The notes below the pieces were generated by a model. That model was not told the DNA's origin, did no database searches, and was given only the letters and a program-made list of their open reading frames with translations. Of a stretch of DNA of 51,933 nucleotides, positions 24,396 to 32,547 are shown piece after piece (position 1 is the stretch's first letter; the number at the start of each line of letters is the position of its first letter). A program made the position numbers and the translations under genes. The DNA lies in contig JBFWYO010000024.1 in the NCBI GenBank assembly GCA_050186335.1, positions 1 to 51,933 on the forward strand, read 5' to 3'. Source of the stretch: JBFWYO01 sp050186335 (lineage in GTDB: Bacteria > Pseudomonadota > Alphaproteobacteria > Bin65).

Positions 24396-26000
24396 CTAGA
24401 TCTTCAACACGGATGGGCGATTGCGTCGCAGCCAGAACACGATGAGCAGCCGAGTGACGCTGACGGCGGTGAACAACGACAGCAGGATGCCGATCGCCAA
24501 CGTGACGCCGAAGCCGCGGATCGGGCCGCTACCGAAGAAATACAGCAGCAAGGCGGCGATCAACGTGGTGACGTGCGAATCCACGATGGTCGCCCAGGCG
24601 CGCCGGAACCCGGCGTCGATGGCGGCGATCGGCGTTCGTCCGTTCATCGATTCCTCGCGGATGCGTTCGAAAATAAGCACGTTGGCGTCGACCGCCATGC
24701 CGACCGTCAGCACGATCCCGGCGATACCCGGCAAGGTCAGCGTTGCTTGCAGCAACGACATCACGGCGGTCAGCAGGATCACGTTCATGACCAAGGCCGC
24801 GTCGGCCATCAGCCCGAACCGGGTGTAGCCGACGACCATGTACGCGACGACGAAAATCACGCCAAGAATGGCGGCGAATTTGCCGGCGTCGATCGAATCC
24901 TGGCCGAGTCCGGGTCCGACCGTGCGTTCTTCGAGCACGGTGACACCGGCCGGCAGCGCGCCGGCGCGCAGCAGCAGCGCCAATTCCGAGGCGCTTTTCA
25001 CCGTGAAGCCGCCGGTGATGATGCCGGAACCGCCGGTGATCGCCGACTGGATGACTGGCGCGCTGATGACCTTGTTGTCGAGCACGATCGCGAACGGCTT
25101 GCCGATGTTCTTGCGCGTCACGTCGCCGAATTTGCGGGCACCCGTGCTGTCGAAGCGGAACGAGACGACCGGCCTGCCCTGATCGAACGATTGCTGGGCA
25201 TCGACGAGGTTTTCGCCGGTCACTTCCGGGTCGTCGAAAATGAGATACGGCTCGCCGGTCTGGCCGAGCACCAGGCGCGAACCCGGCGGCGGGGTCATGT
25301 TGGGCGCCGGCTGCGCGGACAGATCGAGCATATGGAACGACAGGCGCGCGGCCTGCTTCAGACGGTCCTTGATCTCCGCCAGTTCCTTTTCGCCGACGCC
25401 TGGAATTTCCAGCAGGATGCGGTCGAAGCCTTGGCGCTGGATGCTGATTTCCTTGGTTCCGGTCGGATCGACGCGGCGCCGGATCACTTCGATGATCTGA
25501 TCCATCACGCGGCCGACCTTAAGCCGCACGCCGTCGTCGGTCATGCGGATGGTGGCTTGCCCGGTATCCGCGATCGTCAACTGATACGGGGCGCCGGTGC
25601 CGTCGATGGTGCTGGTGCCGCTGAAATCGGTAATCAGCTTGCGCATCAGCGTGCGCGTCTTATCCAGTTGCGCGGCGTCCCGGATGGTGAATGTCACCGT
25701 GTTGCCGACGACTTCGGGCGCCCGGCTCCAGATGATGTTGTTTTCCGGCTTGCGCAATTCCGCGCGCACCGCCGCCCGGATCACCCGCAGCTGATCGCTG
25801 AGCACCGATTTCGAGTCCACCTCGAGCAGCAGGTAGGCGCCGCCCTGCAGGTCGAGGCCGAGAGCGAACTGCTGCTTCGGCAACCAGCCCGGCCACTTTT
25901 CCACCTGTTCCTTCGTGAACATGTTGGGCAACGCGAACAGCAGCCCCAACAGGCAGACGATCAGGATCGTATAACGCTGAAAACGCGAAATATTGACCAT
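24396..26000 (-). CDS. secD: Protein translocase subunit SecD
   Basis: SecD partners SecF in late steps of Sec export. The 534-residue protein starts with a membrane anchor (about 9-25) and the GLDLQGGAYLLLEV motif, then the P1 periplasmic domain with DRLKQAARLSFH. The C-terminal part has five membrane helices containing GMAVDANVLIFERIREE, where the conserved Asp is needed for proton coupling. The length is normal for Alphaproteobacteria, which lack the long P1 insert of E. coli. It is preceded by yajC with a 42-base gap and followed by secF with 9 bases. Confidence 0.97.
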   Translation of the reverse strand: MVNISRFQRYTILIVCLLGLLFALPNMFTKEQVEKWPGWLPKQQFALGLDLQGGAYLLLEVDSKSVLSDQLRVIRAAVRAELRKPENNIIWSRAPEVVGNTVTFTIRDAAQLDKTRTLMRKLITDFSGTSTIDGTGAPYQLTIADTGQATIRMTDDGVRLKVGRVMDQIIEVIRRRVDPTGTKEISIQRQGFDRILLEIPGVGEKELAEIKDRLKQAARLSFHMLDLSAQPAPNMTPPPGSRLVLGQTGEPYLIFDDPEVTGENLVDAQQSFDQGRPVVSFRFDSTGARKFGDVTRKNIGKPFAIVLDNKVISAPVIQSAITGGSGIITGGFTVKSASELALLLRAGALPAGVTVLEERTVGPGLGQDSIDAGKFAAILGVIFVVAYMVVGYTRFGLMADAALVMNVILLTAVMSLLQATLTLPGIAGIVLTVGMAVDANVLIFERIREESMNGRTPIAAIDAGFRRAWATIVDSHVTTLIAALLLYFFGSGPIRGFGVTLAIGILLSLFTAVSVTRLLIVFWLRRNRPSVLKI

Positions 26001-26042
26001 GGGCGGACGCGGCGCCTTTTATCGGATGCGAAGCAGGCAGGA

Positions 26043-26435
26043 TTACTTCTTCTTGACGCCGAACAGGCGGCCGAGCGGGCTCATCGGCTTGTCGTTGGCC
26101 GCATTCGGCGCCGGCGGGTTCGGATTGACCACCGCCGAAACGGCACTGCGGTCCATCTTCACGCGCACGTCCTTGGCGATTTCGACTTCGATCTCGGGGC
26201 CGGCGCCGGCCTCGGTGATCTTGCCGATGATGCCGCCGGAGGTGATGACCTTGTCGCCCTTCTTGACGTTGGCGATCATCTCGCGCAGCGCCTTCTGGCG
26301 CTTCTGCTGTGGGCGGATGAGCAGAAACCAGAACACGACGAAGATCAGAATGATCGGCAGGAACGACATTAACGGATTGCCAGCGTCAGGCGCGGCAGTC
26401 GTAGTGGCCTGAGCATAGGCCTCGGAAATCCACAT
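26043..26435 (-). CDS. yajC: Sec translocon accessory protein YajC
   Basis: YajC is a small membrane protein co-encoded with SecDF. The 130-residue product has a short Ala/Thr-rich N-terminus, one membrane helix in SFLPIILIFVVFWFLLIRPQ and the family signature RPQQKRQKALREMIANVKKGDKV, followed by a small beta domain. I chose the ATG at 26435 because AAGGAG precedes it and the upstream frame to 26537 runs through the promoter. The C-terminal extension (NPNPPAPN...FGVKKK) is longer than in E. coli. Confidence 0.95.
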   Translation of the reverse strand: MWISEAYAQATTTAAPDAGNPLMSFLPIILIFVVFWFLLIRPQQKRQKALREMIANVKKGDKVITSGGIIGKITEAGAGPEIEVEIAKDVRVKMDRSAVSAVVNPNPPAPNAANDKPMSPLGRLFGVKKK

Positions 26436-26461
26436 AATTTTCTCCTTCAGGGGCGACCCAG

Positions 26462-26509
26462 CCGCCCGGCAAACCGGGCGGACTATAGCGGTTGAGGCCC
26501 CGGTTGCAA
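26462..26509 (-). promoter_or_regulatory. Candidate promoter and palindrome upstream of yajC-secDF
   Basis: On the minus strand TTGCAA (26504-26509) and TATAGT (26482-26487) are 16 bases apart, predicting a start near 26475 and a 40-base leader. An 8-bp GC palindrome CCGCCCGG-CAAA-CCGGGCGG (26462-26481) lies directly downstream of the -10 and could be a protein site. Confidence 0.5.
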
Positions 26510-26655
26510 GCACCGAGGCGGCGTCTGCCGGCGGCAATTCCGGCAGATTTGGGGGTGTTTGACGGTGCTTTCAACCTTTATGCGGAAGAACCGGCTGTGA
26601 TAGGGTCCGCGCGCTCTGCGACCTCCCTTTGTTCTGCCGCTGCCGGAATACCGCG

Positions 26656-27615
26656 ATGCCGCCCCGCCGCACGAAGAAGCCGCGTAAAAAATCGCCCTCC
26701 ATGTCCGCGGGTATGTCCACGGGCATGCCCGCGGGCAAGTCCGCGCGCCGCGCAAAACGCGCGGATTCGCTCGACGGCGCCACGCTCAAACGCGTCGCCG
26801 CCGCGCTCGAACGCCTGGCGCCGCCGGCCGGCGACAGCGCGGATCTGGCCGATGCGGAAGCCTTCGTCTGGCATGCCGACGGGCACCGGCTCGAGGCGAT
26901 CCGCAAGATCAACCGCGTCGACATGGCGCTGCTCAAGGGCGTCGAACGGCAGATGGCGCAGCTGCTCGACAACACCCGCCGCTTCGCCAAGGGCTTTCCG
27001 GCCAACAACGCGCTGCTGTGGGGCGCCCGCGGCATGGGCAAGAGTTCGCTGGTCAAGGCCGTGCATGCCACGGTGAACCGCGAAGTCGACAACGGTCTGG
27101 CGCTGGTCGAGATCCATCGCGAAGACATCCCGTCCCTGCCCGCGCTGTTGACCCGGCTGCGCGCGACCGACCGGCGCTGCATCCTGTTTTGCGACGATCT
27201 CTCGTTCGATACCGGCGATTCGAGCTACAAATCGCTCAAGGCCGTGCTCGAAGGCGGCATCGAAGGACGCCCGGGCAACGTCGTATTCTACGCCACGTCC
27301 AATCGCCGGCACCTGATGCCGCGCGACATGATCGACAACGAGCGCTCGACCGCGATCAATCCCGGCGAGGCGGTCGAAGAGAAGGTCTCGCTGTCGGATC
27401 GGTTCGGCCTGTGGCTCGGCTTCCACCACTGCGATCAGGACACCTATTTCGCGATGGTCGAAGGCTATGCTGCGGAATACGGGCTGGAGCTGGCCAAAGA
27501 GCAGCTTCATGCCGAAGCCCGCGAATGGTCGGTCTCGCGCGGCTCTCGCTCGGGCCGCGTGGCCTGGCAATATATCCAGGACCTAGCCGGGCGCCTCGGC
27601 AAGCAGATCGATTGA
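26656..27615 (+). CDS. DUF815-family AAA ATPase
   Basis: This 319-residue protein belongs to the DUF815 ATP-binding family, DnaA/AAA-like. Walker A is LLWGARGMGKSSLVK and Walker B is CILFCDDLSFD. The YATSNRRHLMPRDMI segment, with an Arg likely acting as sensor, and the family-typical DRFGLWLGFHHCDQDTYF follow. The first 45 residues are basic and low-complexity. The ATG at 26656 is chosen over a TTG at 26629. Its function is not established. Its place beside yajC, divergent here, is common in Alphaproteobacteria. Confidence 0.85.
   Translation: MPPRRTKKPRKKSPSMSAGMSTGMPAGKSARRAKRADSLDGATLKRVAAALERLAPPAGDSADLADAEAFVWHADGHRLEAIRKINRVDMALLKGVERQMAQLLDNTRRFAKGFPANNALLWGARGMGKSSLVKAVHATVNREVDNGLALVEIHREDIPSLPALLTRLRATDRRCILFCDDLSFDTGDSSYKSLKAVLEGGIEGRPGNVVFYATSNRRHLMPRDMIDNERSTAINPGEAVEEKVSLSDRFGLWLGFHHCDQDTYFAMVEGYAAEYGLELAKEQLHAEAREWSVSRGSRSGRVAWQYIQDLAGRLGKQID
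26701..26736 (+). repeat. 12-bp tandem repeat in the DUF815 gene
   Basis: Three imperfect 12-bp units (ATGTCCGCGGGT, ATGTCCACGGGC, ATGCCCGCGGGC) encode MSAG-MSTG-MPAG in the disordered N-terminus. It keeps the frame. Confidence 0.75.
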
Positions 27616-27633
27616 CGCGGCGCGCACGCCGCT

Positions 27634-28692
27634 TCAATGCGGATGGCGATGATGGATATCCGGAAAATGCGGATGGCGGTGCGACAGCCGCTCGTGCCGA
27701 TGGCGATGACTGTGCGGTTCGCCGGGCGGATCGGCCGGATCGTGCGCGTGGCGATGATGTTCGTCGTGAACATGCCGATGTTCGTGTTCCATCGGAACGT
27801 GAACATGCTCGTGTGCGTGACGTTCCGCGAGATGTAGATAAAGCCCGAAAGCCATCAAGCCGCCGGCCACGGCAAGCTGCACAGTCATATGTTCGCCGAT
27901 CGCGGCTACGGCGGTCAGCGCGCCGATGAACGGCGCGACCGAAAAGTACGCGCCGGTCCGCGCCGTCCCGAGATGCCGCAGCGCCAGGACAAACAGCGCC
28001 AAGCTCACCCCATAACCGAAGAACCCGAGAATCGCAGCGCCCGCAGCGATCGACGCGGCCGGAATATTTGCGCCGGCGGCGAACGCCAGCGTCAGGTTGA
28101 CGATGCCCGCGACAATTCCCTTGATCATCGCGATCTGCACCGGATCGGCGGTCGAAAGTTTCCGCGTCAGGTTGTTGTCGACGCCCCAGGCCACGCAAGC
28201 GCCCGCAATCAGCAGCGCGCCGGAGCTGAAGATAGATGCCCCATCCTGCCACGATATCAGGATGGCGCCGGCCAGGATCGCGGCCGCGCCGAGCAGCAGC
28301 CGACGGTCCACGTATTCACGGTAGGCGAGCCAGGCAATCGCCATGGTTGCCAACGCCTCGAGATTGAGGAGTAACGACGCGGACGCGGCGTCGCTGCGCG
28401 CCAACCCGAACATCAAAAGCACCGGCCCGATGACGCCGCCCGAGAGGACGATGGCCGCCATCCAGGGGATGTCGCTGCGTCGGAGCGGTGCCTCCGGGGC
28501 CGCCAGGCGTACGGCGGCGCGCATGACATGAACCAGGAGCAGACCGACCCCCGCGCCCAGGTACAGCATGCCGGCCAGCAGCCATGGATCGATCGAGCCC
28601 AGCAGGAGTTTGGCGAGCGGCGTGCTGGCGCCGAACAGCGCGGCCGACATCAGAGCCATTGCGATGCCGCTCCAGCGTTGCGGATCGATCAT
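27634..28692 (-). CDS. DMT/EamA family transporter with a His-rich C-terminal tail
   Basis: This 352-residue inner-membrane protein has two EamA repeats, about ten helices (residues 8-290), with the usual repeat starts MALMSAALFGASTPLAKLLL and GALLIAGACVAWGVDNNLTRKLS. The last 60 residues are a His-rich tail full of HxH pairs, with about two dozen His, which could bind Zn, Ni, Co or Cu. DMT exporters carry amino acids, nucleotides or other small metabolites; the tail raises the option of metal-regulated or metal-linked transport, unproven. The ATG at 28692 overlaps the stop of the DUF6064 gene by ATGA. Confidence 0.83.
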   Translation of the reverse strand: MIDPQRWSGIAMALMSAALFGASTPLAKLLLGSIDPWLLAGMLYLGAGVGLLLVHVMRAAVRLAAPEAPLRRSDIPWMAAIVLSGGVIGPVLLMFGLARSDAASASLLLNLEALATMAIAWLAYREYVDRRLLLGAAAILAGAILISWQDGASIFSSGALLIAGACVAWGVDNNLTRKLSTADPVQIAMIKGIVAGIVNLTLAFAAGANIPAASIAAGAAILGFFGYGVSLALFVLALRHLGTARTGAYFSVAPFIGALTAVAAIGEHMTVQLAVAGGLMAFGLYLHLAERHAHEHVHVPMEHEHRHVHDEHHRHAHDPADPPGEPHSHRHRHERLSHRHPHFPDIHHRHPH

Positions 28693-29333
28693 GCGGCGCG
28701 CCATCGGAAGCATCCGAATATGAGCGCGCAGCCCCAAATCGATCCTGCCACGAACAATCCGTAGTCCATTGGGACATCGAGCAGAATCGCCGCACTGCCG
28801 CCGACGATACTCCACGCGATCGGCACCGCGGCCAAGGCGATCGAGTGTTTGCCGGTGGCGAGCAGCAGGACGGCAATGGTGAAGATCGCGGTCGGGCACG
28901 GTGCGACGCCGAACAATGGCGTCGCCGGGTACGGGTGGGTCGCAAACAATCCGACAAGCGGATAGACGACGATTGCATAGATCATAAGCGCCGCGGCCGC
29001 CCAACCCAGCGGGCCGCGTCGGAGGCGAATCGATAGGCGGTCACGGACGACCCCTTCGACGAAAAACCCCAATCCGGCGACAACGAACAACCCGCCGAAC
29101 ACATAGGCCAAACTATTCACGGCGGAAAAGTATAACCAATGATAGCCGATGCCCATGCCGACCCAGAGTGCGGCGAGTATGGCGGCGATGATGCGGTCGC
29201 TCCAAATTTTCCGAGCGATCAACGCTGCGATCGCCGCGAGGCCAAGGCTTGTGGCGAAAATCGGCGCGGGCCATATCGCCGTATTGTAGGCGGTGAAAAC
29301 CGCGACAAATTCGTCATTCGAGAACGGCAGCAT
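28689..29333 (-). CDS. DUF6064-like integral membrane protein
   Basis: This 214-residue protein has about six membrane helices. The N-terminus MLPFSNDEFVAVFTAYNTAIWPA and the later LVGLFATHPYPATPLFGVAPCPTAIF resemble the DUF6064 family; its function is unknown. The HPYPATPLFG-xxPCPT segment is the most conserved-looking loop and contains a His and a Cys. It is translationally coupled to the His-tailed transporter by an ATGA overlap, so the two may work together. It starts 37 bases after the pcm stop. Confidence 0.7.
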   Translation of the reverse strand: MLPFSNDEFVAVFTAYNTAIWPAPIFATSLGLAAIAALIARKIWSDRIIAAILAALWVGMGIGYHWLYFSAVNSLAYVFGGLFVVAGLGFFVEGVVRDRLSIRLRRGPLGWAAAALMIYAIVVYPLVGLFATHPYPATPLFGVAPCPTAIFTIAVLLLATGKHSIALAAVPIAWSIVGGSAAILLDVPMDYGLFVAGSIWGCALIFGCFRWRAA

Positions 29334-29370
29334 CCTGCTCTCCCGCGACGCGGACGCCGGCGCGATCGGA

Positions 29371-30003
29371 TCAGCCGACCTCGCCGGGCAGCATCGGCAC
29401 GAAGCGTACGCCGGTCAACTCTTCCGTGACCGGCCCCTGCTCCGTCATCCGAACGCGCACCAAGACCTGCACGCCGCCGTGCTGGCCGACCGGCACCACC
29501 ATGATGCCGCCGACCGCCAATTGGTCCAACAAGGTCTGCGGGATCGCTTCGGCCGCGGCGGTGACGATGATACGGTCAAACGGCGCCTGTTCCGGCCAAC
29601 CCTTGTTGCCGTCGCCGGCGCGCGTGGTGACGTTGCGGATGTGCAGTTTCGCGAAGCGCGCCTCCGCCTCCAGCAGCAGCGGTTTGACCCGTTCGATGGT
29701 GTAGACGCGGCGGCACAGCTTGGCGAGGATCGCCGCCTGGTAGCCGGAGCCGGTGCCGATTTCGAGCACTTTATGCTGCTTGGTCATTTCCAGCGCCTGG
29801 CTCATCAGACCGACGATCAGCGGCTGACTGATGGTCTGGCCTTCGCCGATCGGTAACGCCACGTTCTCGTACGCGCGGTCCTTGAAGATGTCGGGCACGA
29901 ACTCGACCCGCGGCACCTGCTCGATCGCCTTGAGAACCGCCGCGTCCGAAACCCCGCCGCTGCGCAATTCCATGATCAGCCGGATCTTGCGCGTGGCGGG
30001 CAT
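29371..30003 (-). CDS. pcm: Protein-L-isoaspartate O-methyltransferase
   Basis: Pcm methylates isoaspartyl residues with S-adenosylmethionine to start repair of aged proteins. The 210-residue protein has the PIMT motifs: ALPIGEGQTISQP (substrate site), VLEIGTGSGYQAAILA (SAM motif I), VYTIERV, and DRIIVTAAAEAIPQ. The ATG begins immediately after the surE stop with no gap. The surE-pcm pair is classic and linked to stationary-phase survival. Confidence 0.96.
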   Translation of the reverse strand: MPATRKIRLIMELRSGGVSDAAVLKAIEQVPRVEFVPDIFKDRAYENVALPIGEGQTISQPLIVGLMSQALEMTKQHKVLEIGTGSGYQAAILAKLCRRVYTIERVKPLLLEAEARFAKLHIRNVTTRAGDGNKGWPEQAPFDRIIVTAAAEAIPQTLLDQLAVGGIMVVPVGQHGGVQVLVRVRMTEQGPVTEELTGVRFVPMLPGEVG

Positions 30004-30795
30004 CTAAACCGTGCCCTGGAGTGCCGCGATCGTCGGCTTGTCGGTCAGATCGAGATGCACCGGCGTGACCGACACGTAGCCGTCGTGGACCACGGAAATG
30101 TCGGTATCGCCGCCGTGCTTGTCTTCCTCGCGCAACGGCCCGATCCAGTAGTAAGGCGCGCCGCGCGGATCGAAACGTTGTTCGAGCTGCGAGCCGATCT
30201 TGCGTTGCCCGAGCCGGACGACTTTCGTGCCCTTGACCGCCTCGGTCGGCAGGTCCGGGAAATTGACATTGACGAACACGCCGCGCGGAAAGCCGGTCGA
30301 GCACAGCTTGCGGATCAATTCCGGCGCCATCTTCTCCGCCGTGTCCCATTTCGCCGAGCCGGTCAGCGCCACCATGAGGCTGAGCGCAATCGACGGAATG
30401 CCCAACAGGCAGCCTTCCATGGCGGCGGCGATGGTGCCGGAATAGGTCACGTCGTCGCCCAGATTGCCGCCCCGATTGACGCCGGACAGGACCAGATCGG
30501 GTTTGTGGTCCTTGAGCACGTGGCAGACGCCCATCAGCACCGAATCGGTCGGCGTGCCGTCGACCGCGAAGCGGCGATCGCCGCCCGAGCGACGCATGCG
30601 CAGCGGCCGGCGCAGCGTGAGCGAATGGCTGGTGCCGCTTTGCTCGACTTCGGGGGCGACGACCCAGACGTCGTCGGACAGGCTGCGCGCGATTCGTTCG
30701 AGCACGCCGATGCCCTTGGCCTGAATGCCGTCGTCGTTGGTGATGAGTATGCGCGATTTCGACAGATCGGGAATCGAGAAGATCGGATCAGCCAT
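30004..30795 (-). CDS. surE: 5'/3'-nucleotidase SurE
   Basis: SurE is a metal-dependent phosphatase acting on nucleoside monophosphates, associated with stress survival. The 263-residue protein shows ILITNDDGIQAKGI, with the metal-binding Asp-Asp, PTDSVLMG, and the Asn-containing SGVNRGGNLGDDVTYSGT, all active-site motifs of the family. Its start overlaps the 3' end of serS by eight bases, and pcm follows directly, so serS-surE-pcm is one operon. Confidence 0.96.
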   Translation of the reverse strand: MADPIFSIPDLSKSRILITNDDGIQAKGIGVLERIARSLSDDVWVVAPEVEQSGTSHSLTLRRPLRMRRSGGDRRFAVDGTPTDSVLMGVCHVLKDHKPDLVLSGVNRGGNLGDDVTYSGTIAAAMEGCLLGIPSIALSLMVALTGSAKWDTAEKMAPELIRKLCSTGFPRGVFVNVNFPDLPTEAVKGTKVVRLGQRKIGSQLEQRFDPRGAPYYWIGPLREEDKHGGDTDISVVHDGYVSVTPVHLDLTDKPTIAALQGTV

Positions 30796-32293
30796 GGATG
30801 CCGGTCGCCTTTTCGATCTTCTTCAGGCCGCCCATATAGGGGTGCAGCGCTTCCGGTACGGCGATCGAGCCGTCCGCCAGCTGGTAGCTTTCCATAACCG
30901 CGATGAGCGCGCGGCCGACCGCGAGGCCGGAACCGTTGAGCGTATGCACCGGCCGCGTGCCCTTGTCGCCGTCCTTTTTGAAGCGCGCATTCATGCGCCG
31001 CGCCTGGAACTCGCCGCAATTCGAGCAGCTGGAGATTTCCCGATACGCGTCCTGACCCGGCAGCCAGACCTCGATGTCGTAGGTCTTGCGGGCCGAAAAG
31101 CCCATATCGCCGGTGCTCAGCAGCATGACGCGGTAGTGCAGGCCCAGGCGCTTGAGCACCTCCTCCGCGCACTCAGTCATGCGCTGGTGCTCGGCCTCGG
31201 ATTTGTCCGGATGGGCGATCGACACCAGCTCGACCTTGCTGAACTGATGCTGGCGGATCATGCCACGCGTGTCCTTGCCGGCGGCCCCCGCCTCGGACCG
31301 GAAGCACGGCGTCAACGCGGTCATGCGCAGCGGCAACCGGCTTTCGCTGATGATTTCATCGGCGACCAGATTAGTCAGCGGCACTTCGGCGGTCGGGATC
31401 AGCCAAAGCGGGTAACTTGCGGCCTTTGTAATTTCCTCAATGATACTTTTTTTTAAGTCGTCCTTATTCGCATGTAACAAAGCGCCCAATTGAACAAGAA
31501 AAGCTTCATTCGCTCTCTGCTTTTCAAATGGATCATCGATTGATTCTAACTGGGCAATTTTGTCAAGAATGCCTTGATTTGCTCTCGGTGTGGCATCAAT
31601 CGCACGTTGAATCAAATCTCGGTCGATTGTCTCTGTTCGGAAGAGATCGTCGGCAAACTTCGGAAGCTGCCCGGTGCCGTACACCGCGTTCGTACGCACC
31701 AGCAAAGGCGGATTGACTTCCATGTAGCCGAAATCGCGCGTGTGCAGGTCGAGCATGAACTGGCCGAGCGCGCGTTCGAGGCGCGCCAGGCCGCCGCTCA
31801 GAACCGTGAACCGCGCGCCGGAAAGCTTGGCCGCGCGCGCGAAATCCATCAGGCCGAGCGCCTCGCCGAGCTCGAAATGCTGCTTGGGCGCAAAGCCGAG
31901 ATTCGGCTTGCCGCCGTGGGCGCGCACTTCGCGGTTGGCGCTCGCGTCGGCTCCCTCCGGCACGTCGTCGGCCGGCAGGTTCGGGATCGTTTCCAGGAAC
32001 TGGGTCAGTTTCGCGTCGGCCTCGGCGGCCGCGGCCTCGGCTTGCGCCTGCTTGTCCTTGAGTTCGCCGACCCGCGCCATGATCGGACCGGCATCCTCGC
32101 CCTTGGCCTTGGCGATGCCGATCTGCTTGGACAGGTTGTTGCGCTCGGTCTGGATGTTCTGCGCCACCGTCACCAGGTCGCGGCGGGTCTTGTCGAGCTC
32201 CAGGAAAGCGGGCGACATCGCCGGCAGGCCGCGACGTTGCAGCCCGCGGTCGAATTCCGCCGCGTTCTCGCGGATCCATTTGGCGTCGTACAT
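30788..32293 (-). CDS. serS: Serine--tRNA ligase with an internal AT-rich insertion
   Basis: SerRS charges tRNA-Ser. The 501-residue protein has the N-terminal coiled-coil arm (about 30-100) and class II motifs. They include the motif-2 region TPCFRSEAGAAGKDTRGMIRQHQF and motif 3 LNGSGLAVGRALIAVMESYQ; GTGQLPKFADDLF and WLIPTAEVPLTN are also conserved. Between DLF (218) and LIPTAEV (298) there are 79 residues where E. coli has about 15, an extra 64 or so. The insert is predicted helical, charged and AT-rich. I chose the ATG at 32293 (MYDAKWIREN) over a GTG at 32302. The conserved catalytic parts on both sides are intact, so the enzyme is probably active. Confidence 0.95.
   Translation of the reverse strand: MYDAKWIRENAAEFDRGLQRRGLPAMSPAFLELDKTRRDLVTVAQNIQTERNNLSKQIGIAKAKGEDAGPIMARVGELKDKQAQAEAAAAEADAKLTQFLETIPNLPADDVPEGADASANREVRAHGGKPNLGFAPKQHFELGEALGLMDFARAAKLSGARFTVLSGGLARLERALGQFMLDLHTRDFGYMEVNPPLLVRTNAVYGTGQLPKFADDLFRTETIDRDLIQRAIDATPRANQGILDKIAQLESIDDPFEKQRANEAFLVQLGALLHANKDDLKKSIIEEITKAASYPLWLIPTAEVPLTNLVADEIISESRLPLRMTALTPCFRSEAGAAGKDTRGMIRQHQFSKVELVSIAHPDKSEAEHQRMTECAEEVLKRLGLHYRVMLLSTGDMGFSARKTYDIEVWLPGQDAYREISSCSNCGEFQARRMNARFKKDGDKGTRPVHTLNGSGLAVGRALIAVMESYQLADGSIAVPEALHPYMGGLKKIEKATGIHG
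31410..31640 (-). other. AT-rich in-frame insertion within serS
   Basis: Bases 31441-31620 are about 39% GC by hand count, against about 67% in a nearby serS stretch (31861-31920). The segment encodes residues about 221-292 and uses codons rare in neighbouring genes, such as TTA, AGA and ACA. The coding strand contains an A8 run (complement of 31447-31454). No stop codon or terminal repeats were seen. Confidence 0.85.
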
Positions 32294-32437
32294 GCGTCCC
32301 ACCCGTCGATAAGCAGGGCGTTTATAGGGTGCGCCGGGCGGTGGCGTCCAGTGGCGGAGCGGCGGCTACCGGCCGCCGGGTGGCTTGCGTCGGGACGGAC
32401 CGCATCCGGCGCGATGTTGCTCGCTAGTTGCAGGATT

Positions 32438-32537
32438 GTCATCCCGGCCGAAGCGCAGCGAAGAGCCGGGATCCAGCGCTTCTCCTGTTACGATCGACCC
32501 CGGATCGGCGCGCCGCTGACGCGGCGCCAGTCCGGGG
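32438..32537. repeat. REP-like palindromic units between serS and tatC
   Basis: Two adjacent palindromes lie here. The first pairs ATCCCGGC (32441-32448) with GCCGGGAT (32465-32472). The second pairs CCCCGGA (32498-32504) with TCCGGGG (32531-32537) and has an inner GC-rich stem. The first resembles the scattered GTCATCCCGG...GGGATCCAG repeats I recall from other Alphaproteobacteria. Located after tatC, they may act as an mRNA 3' end or terminator. Confidence 0.6.
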
Positions 32538-32547
32538 CGACGGTTTA

